From contig CM055094.1 in NCBI GenBank assembly GCA_029204225.1, positions 68,549,036 through 68,613,035 on the forward strand: 64,000 nt of DNA, in the 5' to 3' direction. The stretch comes from Diphasiastrum complanatum (lineage: Eukaryota; Streptophyta; Lycopodiopsida; Lycopodiales; Lycopodiaceae). Positions 21,301-32,089 of this stretch are shown in pieces (position 1 is the stretch's first letter; each line of letters begins with the position of its first letter). The notes beneath the pieces were generated by a model. That model was given only the letters and a program-made list of their open reading frames with translations. It did not search any database and had not been told where the DNA came from. The position numbers and the translations under genes are program-made.

Positions 21301-24300
21301 TTCAATTCAAAGCAATGTACTATTTTGGATAATGATCGTAATGAATCCTCTCTGCAAATAGAGAAGGTAATTTATACATCTTGACTTATGAGTATGTACT
21401 TTCTACCAATGTGAGTCATTATACTGATGGTCTATACAAGAGGGATGCAGAGCAGAGGCCAGGGGAAAGAAGCAATCCACAGACACAGATGGAGACTATG
21501 TGAGGTTATTTTGTCACAGACAGACTGGTTACAAACCAAAAAAGGGCAAAGATTCACAGAACATCCACCAATTCACCAATAATTATGCAAAACAATGTGT
21601 CTCCGAAAGGCGCATCGTACTATCTTCTCTATTACCATTATATACAAAGAGAGCACATCTGCAAAGAAAGCATTTTGCCTACCTGTAACTTACTTCACAA
21701 GAACCTATACACATGCTCCTGAAAACCAGTCACGTTTTAACTAACTAACTGCTACTTCGAATTCATCTGGCTGTGAAGTGTCGGTGCAGGTACACAAACT
21801 CTCTCTCTCGCTTCACAGTCTCTCTCGGCTACATATCAGATTTACTTTCTACTTCCTTTGATCCTATCATTTCTCTCAGATAAGTAAAACAATTTTTAGC
21901 TAAACATCTTGTCATCATATCTGCTAGCATAAAACCAGTGGAACAAAACTCAAATCATGGCTTTCCTTCCTGAACCAGGTCTCTACCAAAATGATATTGG
22001 ATTCCTATATGCTTATTCTTTTTGTGAAATCCAGCATTGTTGCCGAGAAACAAGCATCCTTGATTGTCGCTGTAGAGTGTCATTTCCGATCTGTCAATCC
22101 CCAGTCCTCCCAACATGGTCTGCATCCATAGAAATTCTTTAGCTGCATGACACAACCCTCATATATTCAGATTCCATTAATGATAATGCTGTAGAATGTT
22201 GTTTTCTACAACTCCAGTTTACATATGAACCTGCCATCATGTATATGCATGAATTTGTGGATTTTCTGTCATTTATATCCCCACCCCAGTCGGAGTCTGC
22301 ATATCATGTTATTGGTTCCTTGGCAGCTCTGTACATGAGGCTAAGATTTACAGTTCCTTTCAAGTACTTTACCACCCTCTTGGCAGCTTGCCAATAATCC
22401 TCTCCTGGATTAGTGAGAAATTGGCATTGATGGCAACTCCTAAATCTGGGCTAGGGCATACCATTGTGTACATGAGGCTGCCAACTAAGATTTTGTAGGG
22501 CTTTTCTTTCATCTATTTCATGTTGTTCAATGGGGCACATAACCTTGCTCAGTCTCGTATAGGTGGCAAGTGGTATTCCCACAAGAAAACGTTCTTGCAT
22601 CCTGAATTTCTCAACTGATGAATTGACATATATGCTTTGTCCCATACAAATCAGCCCATTGTCTCTATCCCTTGTAATTTGTACTCCTAGGCAATAATGT
22701 AGTGCTCCTAGATCTCTCAAGTAATGCTCCTAGGTCTCTCATTTCAAAGCTGATTTTTCTTCTAGATCCTTCAAGCTTGACTTATCATTGTAGACTACTA
22801 TTATGTCATCCACATACAATGCAACAGCAAGAATTAACTCACTTTTAGTCTTTATATACATTCCAGTATCAGCTTAACATCTCTTGAATCTTTTTTCCAT
22901 GAAGAAGGCATCAATTTTCTGATACCACATCATAGAGGATTGTTTCAGGCCATATATTGCTTTTTTGGTGGCACATACCCTGTTAGAATTGTCATCAAAT
23001 CTAGGTGGTTGCCTCATGAATAGTTCTTCCTCCAGGTCACCATAAAAGAACGTAGTTTTCAAGTCAATTTCCATGTTTTCGTGACTAATCTAGCCTTGCA
23101 TCTCTCGATACTCCCATCGGTTTGATATTCTTTGAAAACCCATTTGCATCCTGTGGCTTTCCACCCTGGTGACAAATCATCTGACTCCCAGGCTTCATTT
23201 TTCTTGATCGAATCTATCCCTTCAACCATTGCCTTTTCCCAGAATTCCCACTCTTGACTAGACTGTGCTTCTGCAAATGTTCCTAGCTCCACGATCCCTT
23301 TTCCCTACACATGATTGATGAATGTCATCTCGTCAAATCTTTCTAGGGATCTGCTTTGTCTCTATGATCTTCTTGGCTCTCTGAGCTTTTCATCTAATGC
23401 TGGAATTCTGCAATCAATTCTGCTTCTCCCTCTTGGTCTTCCTCTTTTGCATTCTCTCTGTTTTCTTCTTCCCACAAATTCGCACCATTGTCCAGGGGGG
23501 TTAACGTATTGTGCCCGCTTGCCACTGCTCTCTGGTTTTGTTCTGCTTGTTTCTTTTGCCTCATTGAATATCCTGTCCCTTTTCAAGACTACTTCAAACT
23601 TTGCCGGATTGTACACCTTGTAGCCATGTGCATTTTTTGATATCCTACAAACATGCAAGGGAGGCCTCTCGGATCCAACTTTTCTGTGAACTCCAAAATG
23701 TGAGCAGATGCTTTGCTCCCGGACTATCTCATGTGTCCTACCAATAGTTTCTCCCCCAACCGGATGGCTTCAGTAGGAAGGCCTTCTTATATGTATTGAA
23801 GACAAATATTTCCTCATGTTCATAGATGACTACAGTAGGAAGGCCTTCTTATATGTATTGAAGACAAATGATGAAGTGCATGAGAAATTCAAAGAGTTTG
23901 TCATGAAAGTGGAAACGCAAATAGGACAGAGAGTGAAGAGGGTCATATCGGACAATGGTGGTGAGGTTCAAGAACTTTTGCTAGGAGAAGGGGATACATC
24001 AAGAGTCAATATATCATATTCACCCCAACACAAGGGGGCACACATTGCTGAATATGGCCAGATGCATGTTGTATGACAAACATTCAAAAGTTCTTGTGGG
24101 TTGAGGCCATTAGTGCAGCTACATACATCTCGAACAGTGTGCCAAGCAGAGTTCTGACTCCATCTCCATAGGCCCACACATATCTATGCTTATTAGTTCT
24201 AAAATTGACATTGTCATTATTCCAATCCTTCTCCTGAAGGGCTCTTTGTGTTGTCTCCCAAAAATGCACCCTTGGCAGGTGTATGGCTCTATGTCTATGC

Positions 24301-27300
24301 TATAATCAAACCCTGTCACCAACTCTTTTCTCCTGATTCGCTCCAAAGCTTCTACTCCTTTGTGTCCTAGCCTTTTGTGCCAAAGTCCATCCTTTCTTAA
24401 TCCTGAGACAGCTATGTTGGCTTGATGTTCCACATCTACTTCTATGAACATCTTGTAGAGTCCTCCTTCAATAGCATTGGCCAACATTTCTTTATTTTCT
24501 GAAAATCAAGCACTTGTTTTCCATGAACCTCAATTCTAATCCACTCTTTGTAAATTTCTTGACTAAGAACACATTCTTTGATATTTTGGGGACAAACATC
24601 ACACCCGTCAACATGTCCCTTTTATCCCCCATCAATTTCAAGAATATAGTTCCAGAGCTTGGTGATTCTATGGCCATATTGTTTCCCAAAATTGCTCTCT
24701 TTTTTGAATGATTTTCTTCATAAATAAGAAATACGTTTTTGTCATACGTCATGTGAGCCATGGCTCCTGAATCCAGGTACCAATTCTCATCCTCTTTTGC
24801 TTTGTCCTCAGACTCTAAACTTGATGTCTCTATTAGCCTCAGGCTCCTTCTTATGTGTCCCTTCCTTGGACTCGTCTTCGTTTTTGTTTTGATTTTTCTG
24901 CTATCGCCTCTTATGGCCATGAGCTATGTTCTCCTCCTCTTTTCCTTCCTCTGCCACATTCACCTGTGCCACGTTCCTACGCTTCATATCCTCCATGATT
25001 TTGTTGCATTTTCTGGCTATGTGGCTGGGACCATTGCAATCCAAATCCCTTCATCCTGTCAAGATGCTCCAACAGTAGCACATTGTTGGCACTCTTCCCC
25101 TCATAAATGTCTTCCAACATCCTCCATGCTTTTGGGATCGTGGAAGGATCTGAAAACCCGCCTGTGCTTGTGATCAAGAAGGTGTGGTGAATGTTGAAGC
25201 TGGCAAAGCGTTTCAAATGAGAGAAAACAAAGTGTTTGCAACCATATGTCTAAGCCTAGGCGAGACTCCTGCTGCATAGGTGCAAGATGCGAAGAGTACT
25301 GGACAGGTATGGACGACTTTGGAAGACATCTACGAAGGGAACAGCGTGCTGCTATGAAGGTAACTAGCCAACACAAAGATGGGTGAAGCGGATTCACTAT
25401 TGGAACATTTTGAGAAGATGAAGGGGCTAGGGAGGTAGCTAGAGCCAGCAAAGTGCCTGTGGAAGAAATGTACCTTCTGTTTACAATCTAAGGAAGTCTG
25501 CCTAATTCCTATGATCCATTGATCATGGTTCTTGAAAACCCTCACATTGAGGATCTTTGCTATAGGCGGACGAGAGAAGGAAGAGCAAGGGTCGAGGGAT
25601 GACCTAGCATTGATTGGAAGATCACAAACTAGAGGATTCAGAGAATGTCGGGATCATCTGAAGAAGCAAGGTCAAAAGGTATGAGAATGAAGGGAGTGTT
25701 GAGGCAGAGGATGCATGATCAACACCATCACCCAGGACTCCACACCTGGAAAGAAGGAAGGACATAATCTGCTACTACTGCAGTTGCAAGGACACATAGC
25801 CAAGGAATGCAACAAAAGAGTAGAAGACATGAAATGAAGAAACATGGCAGAAGCAAATGTGGTAGAGGAAGAAAAGGAGGAGAAGTTCATATAGTGCTCA
25901 AGGCAATCGGAGAATGTGGAAGTCATGTCAAGATGAGGACAAAAACTACCCCAAGAAAAGGGAACAGAAGGAAAAACCGAATGTTGATAGAGGAATCCAA
26001 TTCTGAGTGGGAGGACAAGATGGAATAGGAGGAGAATTGGTATATGGATTCGAGTGCTATGTGAAAAATGTTAACTAGTTAAGTTGATCTAATTTGGCAA
26101 TTTTGAGACCAAAGTGAATTTTCAACTTAGAGATAGATTATTTTATGTCAATAAGGCCTAAGAATAGTGTCCTTACTATTTTTAGCAAGTAGACAAGTTG
26201 ATAAGGTCGGATTTGGACCCATTTCTATTGGCTAGTTGAGATACATTGCATCTAGTCATGAAAATCTAGGTTTTCGGTGAAGTACCTAGAAACTGCTATT
26301 TTAGGGCAATTTTTGGCAATTGGCCAAATAACACATTTGATGCTATAAATAGATGTACCAGCATGGAGAATGTTATGTATGAAGAACATTTATCTTCGAT
26401 GTTATTGTCTTCTTCTAGCTTTTCTCCTCTTGATATCTTGATTTCTAATGTGTAGAATGCTAATTTTCTTGTTCTTCTTGCATTCACACATGTGAAAGCT
26501 GATGTACTACTCCTGTTGTATGGACAGCGACAATACTATATTGGATCATAGTGATTTTAATGAGATTTGCATGTATTACCATGTTCTAGCATGTTAGATG
26601 CATGGTTTTCTACATTGTTGATGAACTAGATGTGCAACCAAATTTACCTCTAGATCTAATTGAACCATTAAGCATGTTTTGGATCTGATTTTTTCACATG
26701 CTATATAGCTCATATGAACGCGTGACAAGGATGTGTTCTTTGACTATGAAGAAAATCACTCAAATAAGAGAGTGATCATGGGAAACAATGTAGTTATAAA
26801 CTCGCTAGATCCAGAATTGTTTTTTTGAAGCTAACAAGGTAGAGAAGAGGTATGTTGAAAAATGTGGTGTTTGTTCCCACAATCTCAAAGAACCTGTTGT
26901 CAGTCAAGAAATTTATAGAGAGAGAGAATTAGAGCTGAAGTTTGTGAAAGCAAGTGCCTCATCTTCAAGAATGGAGAGATGCTAGCCAGCGCCGGTGAAG
27001 AAGGGGGGTTGTACAGGATGAACACAGCAGTGGCCATAGAGCATCAAGCTAACATAGTTGTCTCGAAAACAGGGAAGGATGCACTTTGGCATAGAAGATT
27101 GGAACATAAAAAAAGCACTAGAAATAACGAGCTTGGAAATTGAGCAAGTAGATGTGAAGACCACGTTCTGAAATGGTAATCTAGAGGAAGAGGTATCTAT
27201 GAAACAACCACCAGTTTTGATGATGGATCCAGAAAGGTTTGTGCACTAAAAAGAAACCTATACAGTCTGAAACAATCTTCTAGGATGTGGGATTAGAAGA

Positions 27301-30300
27301 TAGATGCATTCTTTCTGGAGAATGGATTCAAAAGATGCTATGCTAATACTAGGGAAAACATAAGAAATGTGAATGGGCTGTTTCTTGTTGTTGCATTATA
27401 TGTAGATGATCTAATAATAGTTTGTAATGACATATCAAGTTTGAAAGAATTTAAAGAAAAATTGAAGGGCAGTTTTGAGATGAAAGACCTAGAAGCATTG
27501 CATTTTTGCTTAGGGATTCAAATCACAAGGGATAGGGGAAATGAAGTTACTTGGATATGGAAAAGTATATATACGACAGGTTACAAGACAATTTTCCTAT
27601 GAGCATACCACTTGACACTAATGTAAGATTGAGCAAGGATATGTGCCCCACTGAGCAACATTAAATGGATGAAATGAAAGGTAAAGCATTCAGGAATCTG
27701 GTTGGCAGCTTAATGTATGCTATGGAATGCACCAGCCCTGACCTAAGAGTTGCAGTCACCAAGCTCAGTCAATATCGTTTGCTAAGAGAGTGGTAAGGTA
27801 CTTAAAGGGAACTGCAGATCTTGGTCTTATGTACAGGGTTATCGAGGAACCAATGCTAGGATATGGAGATTCCGACTGTGGAGGGGACGTGGATGACAAG
27901 AAGTCCATGGCAGGATCTTATGTAAGCTATAGCTGTAGGAAACAACACTCCACAGTCTTATCATCGACAAATTTTAGTTTTGAGTATATGGGGGTATGTC
28001 ATGTTGCTAAAGGTTCATATGGATGCAAACCATTTTGGGAGAGCTAGAGATTGATAGCTCAGACATGACACTTTACAATGAAAACCGAGGATACTTCTTC
28101 CTTAGCAAGAATGCCGGATTCCACAAAAAGAGCAAGCACATAGGGATCCAGTACCACTTTGTCAAAGACCTGGTTCAGGAAGGGAAGCTGAAGGTAAAAT
28201 TTTGTGAAACTGATTTTATGTTAGCAGAACCTTTACCTAAAAGTCATTTTGTTCACTTAATAGAAATTATATGCTTAAAAGAATGAAAAGAAAATCTAAT
28301 ATGTAGCCTAGGAAGACTGTGAAGTGAGAGAGAGTTTGTGAACTTGTAATAGCAATTCACAGTCAGATGAAGACATACAACAGTAAGCTAGTTAGTTAAT
28401 ATGGATGCCTTAAGGGCACGTGCTCTGTAGGCTTCTTGGTCATTGAATTGTTGACACCTAAGCCAAATGGGTTCTTAGCAATGTACTCCTTTTTTGTATG
28501 TAATGATGACACAAATCCCTGTGAATACTCAAAAAGCCTGGTAGGATCTCTTATGTATGCCATGATTTTCTACTACTGCTGGCAAACTGTGAGCCAATTC
28601 CTCAATAATTCAGGGATCAAGCACTGTTCTGCAGCCAAAAGAACCTTAAAGTATAAAAATTGGGGTGAAGATATAGATGAAAGAATATTAACATCTAGGT
28701 ACCTCTCACTATGGCAGCAAGAGCAGTCAATTGGGCTAGCACCAAAGGTCAATCACATTATTAAGAATAGAAGTGGAATACATGGCACTATGGCATGCAT
28801 CGAAGGAATTTATCTAGATTAAGCTCTTTTGTCAAGAGGTGGACATACGATTCAAGGACTTTGGAGATAATCAAGGATGCATTTTCTTATGCAAAAATGG
28901 CAGTTTTTATAAGAGGAGCAAAAACATTAGTTTGCAGTACCACTTTGTCCAAGATCTAGTTCAAACAGGGCAGCCGAATCTACACTCCTGTCCCATATAT
29001 GAAATGATTGCAGACCTGAAGACTATTCTCTAAGGGAGTGCTTACCAAGTAGAGTATAAATCTCTTGTGATTGAGGGATAGAATGTTTAAATGCAATCAA
29101 AAGGTTAGGCGGTTGGTAGTTTAAGTCACGTGAAAATGAAAACCGTTGAGGTTGCGAGTGGGAGTCACAACTCAGGTTATATGTTACTCCTTTTTAGGCA
29201 AACTTGGCCGACGTGTAAAGACTCAAACGTCCTGAGATGTAAGTCTTGGAGCTCCACAAGTTCTTGGATAATGAAAAAACTTGGTAGCTTTTTTGCTGAT
29301 TTGATGCTCTGCTGTGTGTGTGCGTAATTCTCTGTTATGTGTGAGTGATCCTTTTTCCCATTGCTTAGATAATTGTTTAATCTTCTCCTGTGTTGAATCA
29401 TTCTTGGGATAACATTAATCTTCACATGCTTGAAGGCACTACTTGACTACATATCATAAATGAATAGATCATGTCTGAATCTAAGATAAAGACTTGGTGC
29501 TTTGCACAAAAACGATATTAGTGCATCACATAATTGAAAAGATCTCCCAAAGAATTTCCAGTTCTACAAGGCATTTGTTTATACCTATGAAATACGTGTT
29601 TTTCTATGCCAATGAACCTCAAGATGAGATGGAAATTTTGAATCAAATGAGAGTTGTTTGACTAACTTGATAGCAAGAAATGAAAGCTTCACCTGTTGCA
29701 GTTGGAGGAATTGAAGGCCGTGCCACTCACACAGGTTCCATTCCATTTTTCTGGTATCTGCGTGAAATTATTATCCGAATAACTCTGTGATTCTGGCCAA
29801 ACACCTGTTGCTTGCAAAGATAAAAAGAGCAAACGTTAATCTGCAGAAGTAGTTAAAGTAAGAATCCCATTGAAATAATTTCTTCGACTCTGAGTTCCAT
29901 TCGTTCAGAAATCATGGAGCAAATAATTCTTAAAGAAAACAACTCACCTGTATCCAGAGACCCAATAATGACATCTTGCCCAAAGTTAGCTTTCTGCCAG
30001 AGCGACCATTCTGGAACATCTCCATTTGTGTCCTCTAGTCCAAGAAACTGCCATGATCTTGTTGTATGCAAAATATTTTTCTTGTTGGGAAAAACTGAAA
30101 TAACTTCTGGCATTCCTGAACATGTCACATCAGAGCTCATTAATTGTTTTGTTCAGCTGCAGCAACAGCATCCATGTGGAACAAAACCCCCTACTCAGAT
30201 CAGTATCTTCATGTTGTCAATAGCAATTGCAAATTGAATCTAGACAGCACTAAACATTTGATCTCAGTTTCAGGTAGTTGAGAATTTCAAATTCTTTGCT

Positions 30301-32008
30301 AGTTGAAAATTCAGAAGAGTTTTACTATGCTTTAGTTGCTATAGTATAATTCACAACCTCCCTAATTTAATACAAAGGTTCAAGGCAACTAGACCCAATT
30401 GCCAGTGAGCAAAAGCTTTATTACTTTAAATAGGAGTCCTAACTATCAAGAATGCAGCTAGTTCCTGCAAGCACTTTTGTACCATAAACCCATATAGAAA
30501 TTATGAGGATTTCAAGAAAGCTGGAGTCAAAAAAATTAAGCTTGTGCCAGAAAGTTGGAAGGATTTTAGAAAGATATCAGAATAAAAGCCTATTGTTGTA
30601 CATCCGAAATGACCTGGTTTAAAGATTTTGTTGTTTCTGAAGAGAACTTCAGGCTTCATAAAGTTTAAACATAAGCAAAGATCAAGAAACTGCTTAATAT
30701 GTAAAAGATACAGTGGCCTCTTGTTCTAAACTAGTAGAAACTTAGATTCACTGATTTTAAACCTTTCAAAGGAATCAGTCAGTCACCCCAAACGGTAAAA
30801 TGGTCTTTAACGCAGAAATTTAAAAGCATACCGGATAGAGCTGCTGCATGGTCGGGCGAGATTCTTGCAGCAAACCCATTGAAACTGCGGGTGTAGCTGT
30901 AAACCATTGACTCCTTAGCTGCATCAAGACTGTCAACAGCAAAAGTGGAAACTTTTCACTCTTCCTTCTTGGTGCTATGTCAAGGCAAAAAAAAGCTTCA
31001 AACCGTACACATCGCTAAGTTTTCTTACCCAAGGATCCTACTATGCAAAGGACAGTAAGATTATATGTCCTACAGGCGAAATTGCAAACATCCAGGCAAG
31101 ATGTTCTGTTGAAACACTGACAGAAAAAAGAGGTTCAAGAGGTAGGTTAACGCAAATTCAATCAACCTTTTGAATATATGCATAACTTATAGATGTTTAG
31201 CTTAAAAGAGATAGCACTAATATTATCTTCTCAATTATCTATATGCGGTTGAGCAAATTTTTAACAAAGTAGCTACACTCATATAAGACAGTTGTGAAAT
31301 TTTCTACATAGTAGTCTATTGGTCTCGTCTCGAAGAACAAAGATTAACTGCTCCATAAATGCTTTTTCACTTTGAGCATTATTAACAAAATTATTGGTTG
31401 CAAAGGCTGCAGAGCCATCTATCAAGCAGCTAGAATCAATCAAAAGTTTCAATGGCTTCACTTAAACCAAGTTCTACCACAGAATTCACTCAGCCTTCGA
31501 GAAATATACATTTGTGGTAACTTTCCCAACTTCATGCTGTTTCTAAAGTCCAATTGTAACATTTGGCTTGACCTGTCAAAACCCAGATCTTCGAAACCAT
31601 GTACCACGGAAAGCATTTTCTCTACGTATAAGTTTCAGCCACTGATCAATTTACCTGTCCAGGACAGAGGCCAGCATTTGGTGATGAGATGCAGAGACAA
31701 GATTAGAATGCATAGACTGAGGTGAGCTTCCCAAGTATACTATATATACCTGCATTCCACAGAACAGTAAGCAATACAACAATGCTAACTACAGTCTATC
31801 TAGGATCGGAAAACTCCCCCCCCACACTCAAAAATCTCAATCTGTAGTTGACTGTAGCTCCTGTAAATCTTCATCTTATTGCCATTTCAGTTACAGTTAC
31901 AGTGGACAGAAATGCAGACCGTACCTTTGAGGCCTCCAATGGGAAAGCCACGAGAGAAGCTGCTACCAAGCTCAAAAGCAGCAATGCTGCACTGGGTAGC
32001 CGCTCCAT
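15306..32008 (-). CDS. Subtilisin-like serine protease (plant subtilase, S8)
   Basis: Eleven exons join in phase to 781 residues with no stop: 32008-31925, 31749-31655, 30929-30832, 30115-29948, 29804-29693, 20588-20048, 18882-18788, 18673-18428, 17978-17864, 16366-16153, 15883-15306, all with GT/AG borders. Residues 1-26 form a signal peptide (hydrophobic [14 protein letters not shown]), so the enzyme is secreted, probably to the apoplast. The I9 propeptide is about 29-109 ([21 protein letters not shown]), with the mature start predicted at TTRSW (110). Catalytic Asp147 lies in GSLDTG, His222 in GHGTHT, oxyanion Asn326 in SAGNAGP, Ser557 in [11 protein letters not shown]. The PA insertion spans about 370-480, and an Fn3-like domain follows ([16 protein letters not shown]). 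Length is typical. The start is the first ATG before the signal peptide. Intron 5 is 9.1 kb and full of copia elements, yet the exons are clean, so the gene is probably functional. The SBT subgroup cannot be assigned by eye. Confidence 0.93.
20785..21132 (+). mobile_element. Copia gag-like scrap and primer-site-like sequence
   Basis: Inside subtilase intron 5. Plus-strand frame at 20790-20890 reads [19 protein letters not shown], like the central part of a copia Gag. At 21121 a TGGTATCAGAG string matches the copia primer-binding site, but without an adjacent CA terminus. The two may belong to different insertions. Confidence 0.35.
21720..25203 (-). mobile_element. Copia element, minus strand, in subtilase intron 5
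   Basis: Minus-strand order from 25203: gag fragment ([17 protein letters not shown]), protease region ([11 protein letters not shown] at about 24800), pre-integrase domain ([28 protein letters not shown]), integrase, RT ([39 protein letters not shown]), RT thumb ([16 protein letters not shown]) and RNase H ([20 protein letters not shown]). The 3' LTR begins about 21817 with TGTGAAG. Stops, frameshifts and one inverted integrase segment make it non-coding. It is antiparallel to a second copy of the same family that starts within a few bases of 25204. Confidence 0.8.
23770..24168 (+). pseudogene. Inverted integrase-core segment inside the minus-strand copia
   Basis: Within a copia otherwise on the minus strand, about 400 bases encode the integrase core on the plus strand: [33 protein letters not shown], then [20 protein letters not shown]. 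The segment before it (CGPM at about 24170) and after it ([15 protein letters not shown] at about 23630) are on the minus strand, so the piece is flipped in place. A 34-base string starting AGTAGGAAGGCCTTC is present twice at its left edge, at about 23773 and 23832. Confidence 0.75.
25204..28420 (+). mobile_element. Copia element, plus strand, in subtilase intron 5
   Basis: Plus-strand order: gag ([25 protein letters not shown]), degenerate zinc knuckle at about 25760 (CYYC), protease start (WYMDS at about 26040), a solo LTR insertion, protease/pre-integrase ([21 protein letters not shown]), a deletion removing integrase at about 27120, RT with [11 protein letters not shown] (27405-27430), thumb ([14 protein letters not shown]), RNase H ([19 protein letters not shown]) and the start of the 3' LTR at 28318 (TGTGAAGTGAGAG). 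Same family as the opposing minus-strand copy. Many stops; non-functional. Confidence 0.8.
26060..26698 (+). mobile_element. Solo LTR with 5-bp target duplication
   Basis: A 639-bp insertion splits the protease region of the plus-strand copia. It begins TGTGAAAAATG and ends TTTTTTCACA, so it has the TG...CA ends of an LTR, and it is flanked by TGCTA on both sides (26055-26059 and 26699-26703). The host coding sequence resumes exactly after the second TGCTA. No internal coding region, so it is a solo LTR. It contains a CACACATGTG motif at about 26486. Confidence 0.85.
28436..29036 (+). pseudogene. Second copia RT-thumb/RNase H fragment
   Basis: A separate copia remnant in the same intron. The first frame holds the RT C-terminus ([36 protein letters not shown]), the second the RNase H end ([34 protein letters not shown]). 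The residues differ from the head-to-head pair, so it belongs to another subfamily. Confidence 0.7.
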
Positions 32009-32033
32009 CGCTGATTACCTGCTTCCTCGTTGA

Positions 32034-32065
<32 letters not shown>

Positions 32066-32083
32066 TCCTCTCTCTCTCTCGCC
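32034..32083. repeat. CT microsatellite in the subtilase 5' region
   Basis: Dinucleotide CT tract on the plus strand (GA on the coding strand) ending about 26 bases upstream of the subtilase start codon, so probably in the 5' UTR. Such GA-rich leaders are common in plant genes; any regulatory effect is inference. Confidence 0.75.
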
Positions 32084-32089
32084 AGATTT

